Position numbers and translations under genes: made by a program
The notes under the pieces: model-generated
Seen by the model: only the letters and a program-made list of their open reading frames with translations
Database searches by the model: none
Told to the model about the DNA's origin: nothing
DNA from: Lachnospiraceae bacterium UBA5899
Lineage (GTDB): Bacteria > Bacillota > Clostridia > Lachnospirales > Lachnospiraceae
Direction: 5' to 3'
DNA length: 49,369 nt
Assembly (NCBI GenBank): GCA_002432425.1
Contig: DJEL01000029.1
Coordinates: 43,355-92,723, forward strand
In this document: in pieces, positions 23,883 to 31,773 of the stretch
Numbering within the stretch: the stretch's first letter is position 1
Layout: each line of letters starts with the position of its first letter

Positions 23883-24434
23883 TTATACAGTCATGATTTC
23901 TTTGGACTTTTCTTCCATGAGTGCATCTACATTTTTAATATATTTATCTGTCAGTTTCTGTAAATCCTCTTCCAGGGATTTGATTTCGTCTTCGGAAACA
24001 TCTTCCTTGCCTAACTTCTTGAAGGCATCGTTTCCTTCACGGCGGATGTTACGGACAGCAACCTTTGCTTCTTCCGCTTTCTTCTTTACTTCCTTAACCA
24101 AATCCTTTCTTCTTTCCTCGGTAAGCTCCGGGAATACCAGGCGGATTACGCTGCCGTCATTTGACGGGGTAATGCCGATGTCGGAAGTCATGATTGCTTT
24201 TTCAATGGCTTTGATTAAGCTCTTTTCCCAGGGGGCAATCTGAATGATTCTGGCTTCGGGAACGGTGATGTTGCCCACCTGCTGGATGGGGGTGGGGGTT
24301 CCGTAATAATCCACACGAAGCTTATCTAAAATATGGGGATTGGCGCGTCCTGCGCGGATGCTTGCGTAATCGGACTGTAAAAACTCATACGCCTTTGTCA
24401 TTTTTTCTTCATATACGCTGATTCTCTTATCCAT
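23883..24434 (-). CDS. frr: Ribosome recycling factor
   Basis: A 183-residue, mostly helical protein with the family features: RAGRANPHILDKLRVDYYG (about 27-45), TPIQQVGNITVPEARII (about 48-65), and the C-terminal helix starting EEKSKEIM. RRF with EF-G splits the post-termination ribosome. It sits 23 bases after pyrH; the pyrH-frr order is near universal in bacteria. GGAGAAC precedes the ATG. Confidence 0.96.
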   Translation of the reverse strand: MDKRISVYEEKMTKAYEFLQSDYASIRAGRANPHILDKLRVDYYGTPTPIQQVGNITVPEARIIQIAPWEKSLIKAIEKAIMTSDIGITPSNDGSVIRLVFPELTEERRKDLVKEVKKKAEEAKVAVRNIRREGNDAFKKLGKEDVSEDEIKSLEEDLQKLTDKYIKNVDALMEEKSKEIMTV

Positions 24435-24457
24435 AACTGTTCTCCTTTAATCAAACC

Positions 24458-25153
24458 TTATACCGTTACCTTGGTTCCGGTGAATTTTCCGCTCATGGTG
24501 TTTACAATGCTGTCTTTTTCGTTCAGACCGAATACCCACATGGGCATCTTGTTGTCCCTTGCCAGAATGGAGGCTGTCATGTCCACAACCTGTAAATTCT
24601 TGGCAATCACGTCGTCAATGGAAATCTCGTCATACTTCTTCGCATCCGGCACCTTGGCGGGGTCTGCGTCGTATACGCCGTCAATGCTCTTGGCAAGAAG
24701 GATAACCTCCGCTTCCACTTCCACGGCACGGAGCACCACGCCGGTATCGGTGGAGAAATAAGGATGTCCGGTACCGCCCGCAAAGAATACGACCATACCC
24801 TTTGCAAAATACTTATTGGCTCTGTCCTTGGAAAACAGCTTTGTAAAGGAGCCGCATGCAAAGGGCGTCAGTACTTCGGTCTGCATGCCTACGGAACGGA
24901 AGATTTCCGATACATAGATGCAGTTCATAACGGTAGCCAGCATACCAATCTGGTCTGCCTTGGTGCGGTCAATGTTTTCGCTGGAGCGTCCGCGCCAGAA
25001 ATTGCCGCCGCCGGTTACAATACCGATTTCATAACCTTCATCCACTAATTTTTTTACCTGAAGAGCCACGCCTCTTACGGTCTCTTCATCAAAGCCCATA
25101 TGCTTTTCGCCGGCCAATGCTTCACCGCTTAATTTCAATAATATTCTGCGCAT
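24458..25153 (-). CDS. pyrH: Uridylate kinase
   Basis: A 231-residue amino-acid-kinase-fold enzyme that phosphorylates UMP to UDP in pyrimidine synthesis. Motifs: LLKLSGEAL (residues 5-13), IVTGGGNFWRGR (about 45-56), VVFFAGGTGHPYFSTDT (about 122-138) and AKSIDGVYDADP (about 155-165). The length is slightly shorter than the 238-245 residues of many homologues. It lies 11 bases after the bactofilin gene. Confidence 0.96.
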   Translation of the reverse strand: MRRILLKLSGEALAGEKHMGFDEETVRGVALQVKKLVDEGYEIGIVTGGGNFWRGRSSENIDRTKADQIGMLATVMNCIYVSEIFRSVGMQTEVLTPFACGSFTKLFSKDRANKYFAKGMVVFFAGGTGHPYFSTDTGVVLRAVEVEAEVILLAKSIDGVYDADPAKVPDAKKYDEISIDDVIAKNLQVVDMTASILARDNKMPMWVFGLNEKDSIVNTMSGKFTGTKVTV

Positions 25154-25164
25154 ACCTTAACTCC

Positions 25165-26064
25165 TTATTTGGTTTTGCCTTTTTTATAATCCTCGAAGAA
25201 AGAGCTGGGATTAACATCCGCATAGCACTGGGAGCACATACCTTCGATAACCGCACCGTTGTTAATCTGTACGGCCTTGGATTTGATATTGCCCATGACA
25301 ATGGCGGAAGCATCCAGTACTACGGGACCCTGCACATCAATGTCGCCCTTAACGGCTCCGGCAATGACGGCGCTCTTTGCCGTGATGTTGCCGATGATAA
25401 CGGAGCTCTGTCCTACCTTGACGGGACCTTCGCTGACTACTTCACCGGTAATCTGCGCATTGTCCGCAAAGATTTCCGCTGCCATGGAATTGCCGGTCAC
25501 ATTACCGGTAATGTTTAATTTTCCCAAAATATTGATGTTGCCGTTTACCGTACCGATGACCTCTACGGAACCTTCGGATGCAATATCACCGGTAATGGTC
25601 ATGCCTGCGGTGATAACGGAAGTTTCATCGGCTGCTTCTCTTGTCTGATTGTCCATCTTTACCCTTCCCTCTTTATTTTCCTTCTTTATTTCTTCTGCGG
25701 GCGCCTCTTCTTTGGGGGCATCCTTTTCATCCAGTTCGTTAAGCCATGCCGTAAGCTGCGCCATATCCTTCTGTTCCTGGCTGTCTTCCGTTTTCTCTGC
25801 AAAAGAGGCTGTATGTACTTCCTCTGCCGGGAAATTCGCTGCACCTGCTGTTTCTGCAAAAGTCTCCTCAACCGGCTGTTTTTCTTCCGGGGCAAAACCT
25901 TCCGGTTCTTCTGTATCCGCCGGTACCGCTTCCTGCTCTGCGTCTGCCGCATCAGTCTGTGTTTCCTCCGCTGCTTCTGCGGCAAGTCCTGCTTTTTCTT
26001 CTTCAGGTATCAGTTCGTTGACTGCCTGGGACAAGTCTTCTTTTAACTCAGAAAAAAAGCCCAT
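25165..26064 (-). CDS. Bactofilin with long acidic N-terminal extension
   Basis: The product is 299 residues. Residues 1-136 are a low-complexity Glu/Ala-rich extension with a short amphipathic start (MGFFSELKEDLSQAV). The polymer-forming bactofilin beta-helix follows (about 150-275, with repeated turns such as GTVNGNINILGKLNITGNV and GNITAKSAVIAGAVKGDI), then a short Cys-containing tail (MCSQCYAD). Bactofilins form membrane-associated filaments that position envelope enzymes. It sits 4 bases after a peptidoglycan/polysaccharide deacetylase gene, a suggestive partner. A second strong ribosome-binding site lies inside, before the Met at 25656. Confidence 0.9.
   Translation of the reverse strand: MGFFSELKEDLSQAVNELIPEEEKAGLAAEAAEETQTDAADAEQEAVPADTEEPEGFAPEEKQPVEETFAETAGAANFPAEEVHTASFAEKTEDSQEQKDMAQLTAWLNELDEKDAPKEEAPAEEIKKENKEGRVKMDNQTREAADETSVITAGMTITGDIASEGSVEVIGTVNGNINILGKLNITGNVTGNSMAAEIFADNAQITGEVVSEGPVKVGQSSVIIGNITAKSAVIAGAVKGDIDVQGPVVLDASAIVMGNIKSKAVQINNGAVIEGMCSQCYADVNPSSFFEDYKKGKTK
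25656..25681 (-). promoter_or_regulatory. Internal ribosome-binding site and alternative start in bactofilin gene
   Basis: On the minus strand GAGGGAAGGGTAAAG directly precedes an in-frame ATG (5' base 25656, MDNQTREAADE). Translation from here would give a 163-residue bactofilin of canonical size lacking the acidic extension. Use of the site is inference. Confidence 0.55.
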
Positions 26065-26068
26065 TTTT

Positions 26069-27061
26069 TCAATCCTCCGTTTCTTGTGTCATCTTTATAT
26101 GCCAGACGGGCACTGTATCCTCCGTAATCGGCAACAGCTCCGTATGTTCCATAGCCTGTATATGCTCTATCAGTTCCGGCAGAGCCTCCACCGTGCTGTC
26201 CTTGCTTCCGGCATCGTGCATCAGAATGATGCAGTTCTGAAACCGTTCTATGCTGTTTAGGCAGTTGTCTAAAATTTCTTCTTTCGTCAGGGGCTTTGAC
26301 GACGCATCCTGACTGGATACGTTCCAGTCGAAGTACTCCATGCCCGCCTCATGCACATCCGTAATGAGCAGGCGCATATCCACATCGCTGACCTTGTTGG
26401 AGCTGCCGCCCGGAAACCGGATATACGTGCTCTGCACGCCGGTTACATCATACAGATAATTCTGCAGCTTTTCCATATCCTCCATAAAGGCTTCCTCAGA
26501 AGCATAAATGACGGAATAGTCGTGGGTATAGGAATGCATCCCCAGCGTGTGCCCTTCCTCTACAATCCGGCGGTAAGAGGCTTCTTCTTTCGCACCCTCT
26601 TTTCCCGTCACGAAAAAGGTGGCTTTTACACCGTAAGTGTCTAAAATATCCAAAATGTTGTCCGTGTTGGAGCTGGGACCGTCGTCAAAGGTAAGATAGA
26701 CCTTTCTGACCGGGACATCCTCCTCATCGGAAGTGCCCTTCTGCCCATGGGCATTTTCCTGCCCACGGGCAATTTCTTGCCCGGAGGTATTTTCCTGTCC
26801 GGATGCGCCTTCCTGCCCGGAAGGATTTTTCAGTGCGGATGCCGAAGCTTCCACCGCGGACTTCTGTTCTTCTGCCTGTAATTTTTCAAGACTTCCGGTC
26901 ACATCACGCAGTCTTTTTTCCAGACTGTTTATCCGCAGCATAAATACCACAGTCAGCACAATCGGAGCCAGTACCGCGAACACAAAAAGACCCATAATTC
27001 CTTTTTTCAGTCTGTTTACTCTTTTGTGTCTTTTTGCCTCCTGCGTTTCCTTTTCCGTCAT
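26069..27061 (-). CDS. Membrane-anchored polysaccharide deacetylase (NodB fold)
   Basis: A 330-residue protein with a basic N-terminus, one membrane span (about 21-42), a short coiled coil (about 44-68), a repeat linker (81-110) and a NodB catalytic domain (about 115-320). Catalytic motifs are intact: TFDDGPS (Asp-Asp, about 124-130), HSYTHD (His-x3-His metal ligands), RFPGGSSN, and IILMHDAGS. It is expected to act outside the membrane on peptidoglycan or another N-acetylated glycan. It heads the chain to bactofilin and pyrH and has its own promoter. Confidence 0.92.
   Translation of the reverse strand: MTEKETQEAKRHKRVNRLKKGIMGLFVFAVLAPIVLTVVFMLRINSLEKRLRDVTGSLEKLQAEEQKSAVEASASALKNPSGQEGASGQENTSGQEIARGQENAHGQKGTSDEEDVPVRKVYLTFDDGPSSNTDNILDILDTYGVKATFFVTGKEGAKEEASYRRIVEEGHTLGMHSYTHDYSVIYASEEAFMEDMEKLQNYLYDVTGVQSTYIRFPGGSSNKVSDVDMRLLITDVHEAGMEYFDWNVSSQDASSKPLTKEEILDNCLNSIERFQNCIILMHDAGSKDSTVEALPELIEHIQAMEHTELLPITEDTVPVWHIKMTQETED
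26732..26821 (-). repeat. 18-bp minisatellite (5 units) in deacetylase linker
   Basis: The linker reads as five six-residue units: SGQEGA, SGQENT, SGQEIA, RGQENA, HGQKGT. Each is 18 bases, in frame, between the coiled-coil anchor and the catalytic domain, so unit gain or loss would change linker length without breaking the frame. Confidence 0.85.
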
Positions 27062-27090
27062 CGTCCCGGAACCTCCAAAAAATCATAATA

Positions 27091-27117
27091 AGTATACCAC
27101 AGAAACCGCTTACCGAA
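27091..27117 (-). promoter_or_regulatory. Promoter of deacetylase-bactofilin-pyrH chain
   Basis: Minus-strand TATACT (27091-27096) with TGTGG immediately upstream (extended -10). The -35 is poor (TTTTCG-like at about 17 bases). It lies 30 bases upstream of the start codon. Confidence 0.55.
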
Positions 27118-27164
27118 AAGAAAAATTTTCAGTTTAAGAATGCTTTCCGGTTTTATCTTTACCT

Positions 27165-27205
27165 AAAAAAAATCCCTGAAGCCACGTTTATGTGCTTTCA
27201 GGAAT
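27165..27205 (-). terminator. Terminator downstream of tRNA-Glu
   Basis: On the minus strand TTCCTGAA...CAC pairs with GTG...TTCAGGGA with a two-base internal mismatch, followed by eight T residues (27165-27172). It lies about 30 bases past the tRNA 3' end. Confidence 0.75.
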
Positions 27206-27235
27206 CTTCCTTGGGTTGGGCTATCTAAATAGCAA

Positions 27236-27307
27236 CAGCTTGTAGGGGAATCGAACCCCTGATTCCGCCGTGAGAGGGCGGCGTCTTAACCGCTTGACCA
27301 ACAAGCC
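27236..27307 (-). tRNA. tRNA-Glu (anticodon CTC)
   Basis: The minus strand folds as a 72-nt cloverleaf. The acceptor arms GGCTTGT and ACAAGCT carry a G-U pair at 1:72. The D-arm is GTCAAGCGGTTAAGAC, the anticodon stem CCGCC/GGCGG has loop CTCTCAC (anticodon CTC), and the T-arm AGGGG/CCCCT has loop TTCGATT. The discriminator is G, and the CCA end is not encoded. Confidence 0.95.
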
Positions 27308-27373
27308 ATTTGAATGATGCTTGTATAGCATAATATATCCCGTCGAAAAAAGCAAGCATTTTTTTCAAAAATT

Positions 27374-27799
27374 TCAAAAATTTTGAAAATTCTCAACCTC
27401 CAGATGCAGCTCCTTGATTTCTCCTATGGGGATGCTGGTGCCGTCTTCAAAAACCATTTCTCTTTCGTACTCTTTGATTTTCTTTACCCTGCCCCGGTAC
27501 TCCTCGTAGCTGCCGCCGCTCTTTTTTTCATCCGGCACAAAGTAGCGTACCCCCACAAGGGGATGCTCTTTCCTGTGGGCTTCGATATATGCCATCTTTT
27601 CGTTTAAGAGCTGGTACTGGTACTCCGTCAGCGCCACATCCTCTTCCGTCAGTCTGGCGGTTTCCTTAATCTGTCCGTCGTAGCCGGTCAACGCCGCAAA
27701 AGCACCGAACTGGGCAGCCCGGTCCCCAATGGGCATGTGGGGTCTGTCCTTGGACACATGGTGGGGCAGATTGATAATATCGTCATATTTGCCTTCCAT
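27374..27799 (-). CDS. YolD-like family protein
   Basis: The ATG at 27799 is chosen because GGAGG sits 8 bases upstream; a GTG three codons earlier would touch it. The 141-residue protein has the conserved N-terminal box of the Clostridia YolD group (YDDIINLPHHVSKDRPHM, then IGDRAAQFGAFAALTGYD) and a C-terminal YolD-like beta part. YolD/YqjX proteins are small partners encoded beside Y-family polymerases; function is unproven. It follows the polymerase gene by 12 bases, as expected. Confidence 0.85.
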   Translation of the reverse strand: MEGKYDDIINLPHHVSKDRPHMPIGDRAAQFGAFAALTGYDGQIKETARLTEEDVALTEYQYQLLNEKMAYIEAHRKEHPLVGVRYFVPDEKKSGGSYEEYRGRVKKIKEYEREMVFEDGTSIPIGEIKELHLEVENFQNF

Positions 27800-27811
27800 A
27801 TCTTCCACCTC

Positions 27812-29338
27812 CTATGCTTTGTGGCCGCCTATCTGCCGGTTCCTGTCAATGGTAGTGGCGCCTTCTTCTAAATTGGTGCCCTTTAATATGGCATTCTTGC
27901 CGAATTTCTTCCGTATAGCAAGCACCGCCTCCTGGGCTTTCCGTTCTTTTAAGAGAGCCGCCTTTTCTTCTTTTTTCCGTTCTTCTTCCGCTTCTACGTC
28001 CGTAAACAGGGAAAGCTGCTCGTAGGTTTCCGTTTTCTGTGCCTCGGCTTCTCTCTCGTCCACCACATTTGCCGCTACCACCGACATCCGGCGGGTTAAA
28101 AGCGCGGGATCCATAATCCGGTCATACAGCTCCATGACCGCCTCCATGATGATACTGACAGAAGAAGTCTTTTCTTTTAAGTTGGCGGTGCCGTGGGCAT
28201 GCTTGGGAATTTTCCTGCCGTAGCGGTCCGTCACCACTTCCCCGCTGTAGGCATTTCTCCGGCTTTTGTCCGTCAGGTTTTCAATGTCATACCCCACCGT
28301 CAGCACCATCTGGTCGGTCACCAGATGCTTATCCAGAAGGTCCAATACCAGAAGCTCCGTCATTTCCCGTATAATCAATCTGGTCTTTTCAAAATCATAA
28401 GGCTCCGGCAGTACCTGTCCGGTGCTGATGCTGTTGGCAGAGGGCTTGTACGCCTTGATATCCGCAATGGTGCAGGGTTCCCAACCCCAGGCATGGTCGA
28501 TTAAAAGCTCTGCATTCACGCCGAACAAATCATACAGAAGGTCTTCGTTATAAAACTCTCCCGGCTTGCCTGCGGAACAACGGGCAACGTCCCCCATGGT
28601 AAACATGCCGTTTTCCGCCAGCTTCTTTGCATACCCTCTGCCCACCCGCCAGAAATCCGTAATCGGCTTGTGATCCCAGAGATACCGCCTGTAGCTCATT
28701 TCATCAAGCTCTGCAATGCGCACGCCGTCTTTGTCCGCCTCCGTATGCTTTGCCCACACATCCATGGCAATCTTGCAAAGGTACAGATTGGTGCCGATAC
28801 CCGCCGTGGCGGTAATGCCGGTTTCCGCAAGAATATCCTGTATGATTTTCCGGGTCAGTTCCCTGGCGCTCATTTTATAGGTGTCAAGGTACCGGGTTGC
28901 ATCCATAAACACCTCATCCACGGAATACACATGCATGTCCTCGGGGGCAAAATACCTGAGGTAAATCTGATAGATCCTCGTGCTGTATTCCATATATTTT
29001 GCCATGCGGGGTGGCGCCACGATATAACTCACCGCAAGGCTTTTATCCCTTTCGATATCCTCCGCATGACAGCTTTTCCCGGAAAACTTCCGTTCCGGAA
29101 TGGCGGCAAGCCGCCTTCTGTTGACTTCCTTTACCGCCGCCACGACCTCAAAAAGCCTTGCTCTTCCCGGTATCCCGAATACCTTCAGGGAGGGGGAAAC
29201 AGCAAGGCATATAGTCTTTTCTGTACGGCTTTCATCCGCCACCACCAGATTGGTGGTAAGCGGATTTTCCTTTCTTTCCACACATTCCACAGAGGCATAG
29301 AAGGATTTTAAGTCAATCGCAATGTAAGTATGCTCCAT
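27812..29338 (-). CDS. Y-family (UmuC/YqjW-type) DNA polymerase
   Basis: The 508-residue product has a Y-family palm with AIDLKSFYASVECV (metal Asp at about residue 8) and YSVDEVFMD (Asp-Glu catalytic pair, about 135). A helix-hairpin-helix region (AGIGTNLYLCKIAMD), little finger (about 250-420) and a charged C-terminal helix follow. These enzymes copy damaged DNA. It is paired with a YolD-like gene, the known Firmicute arrangement. GGAG lies just before the ATG. No clear LexA box was seen upstream. Confidence 0.92.
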   Translation of the reverse strand: MEHTYIAIDLKSFYASVECVERKENPLTTNLVVADESRTEKTICLAVSPSLKVFGIPGRARLFEVVAAVKEVNRRRLAAIPERKFSGKSCHAEDIERDKSLAVSYIVAPPRMAKYMEYSTRIYQIYLRYFAPEDMHVYSVDEVFMDATRYLDTYKMSARELTRKIIQDILAETGITATAGIGTNLYLCKIAMDVWAKHTEADKDGVRIAELDEMSYRRYLWDHKPITDFWRVGRGYAKKLAENGMFTMGDVARCSAGKPGEFYNEDLLYDLFGVNAELLIDHAWGWEPCTIADIKAYKPSANSISTGQVLPEPYDFEKTRLIIREMTELLVLDLLDKHLVTDQMVLTVGYDIENLTDKSRRNAYSGEVVTDRYGRKIPKHAHGTANLKEKTSSVSIIMEAVMELYDRIMDPALLTRRMSVVAANVVDEREAEAQKTETYEQLSLFTDVEAEEERKKEEKAALLKERKAQEAVLAIRKKFGKNAILKGTNLEEGATTIDRNRQIGGHKA

Positions 29339-29376
29339 CTGACACTCCGCCTCCGTTTCCTGTCCTTCACACAGGC

Positions 29377-29419
29377 AATGCTTTTCCTATAGAAAATATC
29401 ACTTCCTATGGAAAGCATT
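29377..29419 (-). other. Long hairpin at the thrC stop codon
   Basis: AATGCTTTTCC (29377-29387) and GGAAAGCATT (29410-29419) pair with single-base bulges, extended by CTAT/ATAG inside. One arm covers the thrC stop codon. There is no T run after it on the minus strand, so it is not a classical terminator. Confidence 0.5.
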
Positions 29420-30908
29420 ACATATGTAAGAATTCCTTCACAACCGCTTTCATCTCTTCCTTGTCGCATACGCGGTCATGCAGTACCGGTGCGGTACGAA
29501 TTTCTTCGATGGCATTAGGTACTTTTACATTGGCAAGCCTGGACAGTTCATCCACCAGTGCGAAATCATCCATAGATGCGTACTTTTCATCAATGGCTTC
29601 CATGACGCTTCTGGTAAACTTGAACGGGCTTGCGGTGGATGCAATCACGGTCTTTGCCTCGTCCTTTGTCTGTGCTTTGTATTTGTTGTATACGGTAGCG
29701 GCTACTGCCGTATGGGTATCAATCACATAGCCGGTTTCTTCGTACAGCTTCTTAATGGTTGCCGCAGTTTCTTTCTCCGTTGCGTAGTTGCCGTAGAAAT
29801 CCGCTAATTTTTCTTTCATTTCCGCGGTGATTTCATACTTGCCCTGACCGCTTAAGGCTGCCATCAGTGCGGCGTTCTTTTCAGCATCGTTGCCGGCAAT
29901 GCGGTAAATCAGTCTCTCTAAGTTGCTGGAAATCAGGATATCCATAGACGGAGATGTAGTCAGTACAAACTCTCTGTTTCTGTCGTAAACGCCGGTTTCA
30001 AAGAAATCATATAAAACCTTGTTGTCATTGGACGCACAGATTAATTTCTTAATGGGAAGTCCCATGTTCTTTGCATAGTAAGCGGCCAAAATGTTGCCGA
30101 AGTTGCCGGTGGGAACGACCACGTTGATAGCTTCTGCGTCTGCAATTCTGCCTTCCTTCAAAAGCTGTGCGTAAGCATATACATAATACACAATCTGGGG
30201 AACCAGACGGCCGATGTTGATGGAGTTGGCGGAGGAGAACTGATAACCTGCCTTGTCCATTTCCGCTGCCAGCTCTTTGTCGCCGAACAACTTCTTTACG
30301 CCGGTCTGGGCATCGTCAAAGTTGCCGGTAATACCGATTACACAGGTGTTGTCCCCTTTCTGGGTCACCATCTGCTTCTCCTGGATGGGGCTGACGCCGT
30401 GCTTGGGATAAAAGACGATAATCTTCGTTCCCTTTACGCCTGCGAAGCCTGCCAGTGCCGCCTTGCCGGTATCGCCGCTTGTTGCAGTCAGGATAACGAT
30501 TTCATTCTTTACCTGATTTTTCCTGGCAGATGTAATCAAAAGATGGGGAAGTATGGACAGCGCCATATCCTTGAAGGCAATGGTTGCGCCGTGGAACAGC
30601 TCCAGATAATAAGCGCCTTCCGCTTCCACCAAGGGTGCAATCACTTCGGTATCAAACTTGCTGTCGTAAGCGTTGTCGATACACTGCTTTAACTCTTCCT
30701 CCGTAAAATCCGTCAGGAAAAGCTTCATTACTTCATATGCCACTTCCTTATAGGTAAGTCCCGAAAGCTCCTTTAAGCTCTTGTCCAGAGCCGGAATACG
30801 GTCAGGTACAAAAAGTCCTCCGTCGTCGGAAAGTCCTTTTAAGATTGCTTCCGAAGCCTTTACCGGTGTGCCGTTGCTTCTGGTACTGTTGTACAATACT
30901 TCTTCCAT
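29418..30908 (-). CDS. thrC: Threonine synthase
   Basis: A 496-residue PLP enzyme of the longer threonine synthase class. The PLP lysine lies in FHGATIAFKDMALS (about residue 113), the phosphate-binding loop is TATSGDTGKAAL (about 142-153), and VPTGNFGNILAAYYAKNMG (about 260-280) is also conserved. It converts O-phosphohomoserine to threonine in the cytosol. GGAGATACAGA precedes the ATG and a strong promoter lies about 50 bases upstream; no leader long enough for a T-box or riboswitch is present. Confidence 0.95.
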   Translation of the reverse strand: MEEVLYNSTRSNGTPVKASEAILKGLSDDGGLFVPDRIPALDKSLKELSGLTYKEVAYEVMKLFLTDFTEEELKQCIDNAYDSKFDTEVIAPLVEAEGAYYLELFHGATIAFKDMALSILPHLLITSARKNQVKNEIVILTATSGDTGKAALAGFAGVKGTKIIVFYPKHGVSPIQEKQMVTQKGDNTCVIGITGNFDDAQTGVKKLFGDKELAAEMDKAGYQFSSANSINIGRLVPQIVYYVYAYAQLLKEGRIADAEAINVVVPTGNFGNILAAYYAKNMGLPIKKLICASNDNKVLYDFFETGVYDRNREFVLTTSPSMDILISSNLERLIYRIAGNDAEKNAALMAALSGQGKYEITAEMKEKLADFYGNYATEKETAATIKKLYEETGYVIDTHTAVAATVYNKYKAQTKDEAKTVIASTASPFKFTRSVMEAIDEKYASMDDFALVDELSRLANVKVPNAIEEIRTAPVLHDRVCDKEEMKAVVKEFLHM

Positions 30909-30966
30909 TCTGTATCTCCTTTCGTGCCCTCAGACACTCAATTCTGTCTTTAAAAAGATTGGAATC

Positions 30967-30995
30967 AGTATACCATACCGCCTTTTTTTTGGCAA
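30967..30995 (-). promoter_or_regulatory. Sigma-A promoter of thrC
   Basis: Minus-strand TTGCCA (30990-30995), 17-base spacer, TATACT (30967-30972) with upstream TGG. The expected leader is about 50 bases. Confidence 0.8.
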
Positions 30996-31001
30996 TGGTG
31001 C

Positions 31002-31622
31002 TTAATAAAAAAACTCATGCCCGCCGTGGGCAAACAGAAACGTCAGCTTTTCGTCAAACCACTTCATTTTATCCTTGTCCGCATATTTTCTGGCGGCAAA
31101 ATAAAGAGCGCCTTCCGAAATATCTTCCCCACAGAGCACCCGCTCCACCGCTTCCTTCGTTTCCTCACTGACCGTTACCTTCTCGTATCTGCCGTTGTAG
31201 GCGGGGGAAAACTGGGATGTTCCGTTTTCCCGCTGGAACACCACTTCCCGCACGGTATCGGGAAACGCCGGATTGTTCACACGGTTTAAGACCACACCAG
31301 CCACCAGCATTTTTCCTTCTTCGTCCTCTCCTCCCGCTTCCGCCTCCACAATCCGAAGCAGCACCTCGTAATCGTCCTCCGACAGTTCATACTGTCTTTC
31401 CTTTTCCGTCACTTCCACGAAAAGCACCCTCTGTCCGGATGCCGGCCTGTCCATTTCGCAGGCAAAGCTCATTTCCTCCATGGGCATCAGCGTCTCCTCC
31501 ACGTTCAGACGGAAGGCCTCCGTTGCCACCACATAGCTTACCTTCAGTTCGGTAAGATTTACCACTGCGGCAAGTGCAATCAGGTTGATAAGAAGCAAAG
31601 CCGCCATATATTTTTTATACAT
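31002..31622 (-). CDS. SleB-type cell wall hydrolase
   Basis: A 206-residue protein with an N-terminal membrane/signal segment (about 5-22), a linker and the SleB hydrolase-2 domain from about residue 85. The catalytic Glu lies in LLRIVEAEAGGEDEEGKMLV; VVLNRVNNPAFPDTVREVVF and GTSQFSPAYNGRY are also typical. The family includes the spore-cortex lytic transglycosylase SleB; this copy lacks an N-terminal peptidoglycan-binding domain, so a vegetative or sporulation role cannot be separated. It is divergent from the AP2-like gene. Confidence 0.9.
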   Translation of the reverse strand: MYKKYMAALLLINLIALAAVVNLTELKVSYVVATEAFRLNVEETLMPMEEMSFACEMDRPASGQRVLFVEVTEKERQYELSEDDYEVLLRIVEAEAGGEDEEGKMLVAGVVLNRVNNPAFPDTVREVVFQRENGTSQFSPAYNGRYEKVTVSEETKEAVERVLCGEDISEGALYFAARKYADKDKMKWFDEKLTFLFAHGGHEFFY

Positions 31623-31682
31623 GTCTTTTTCTCCTTCACTTTTATTATTTTATACAGCCTGTCTGCAAAATATTTCTAAAAT

Positions 31683-31711
31683 TTGTATTTTCTTATAAAA
31701 TCTGTTATGGT
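31683..31711 (+). promoter_or_regulatory. Promoter of the AP2-like gene
   Basis: TTGTAT (31683-31688), 17-base spacer, TATGGT (31706-31711) preceded by TGT, an extended -10. It lies 62 bases before the start codon. Confidence 0.55.
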
Positions 31712-31773
31712 GAAGGCAGGGAAATTCCGTTTTCCCGTCAAATCCGGATTAAAAAGAAGGGAGTCTGTTTATT

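Noticed and set aside
25649..26260. Plus-strand Ser/Ala-rich frame of 203 codons
   Set aside because: It is antisense to the Glu/Ala-rich extension of the bactofilin gene and the end of the deacetylase gene; its composition mirrors that low-complexity DNA.
26732..26821. Short direct repeats as a CRISPR array
   Set aside because: Units are 18 bases with no spacers and are in frame within a protein linker; no cas genes are near.
30909..31001. A T-box or riboswitch upstream of thrC
   Set aside because: The promoter lies only about 60 bases before the start codon, leaving a leader far too short for either.
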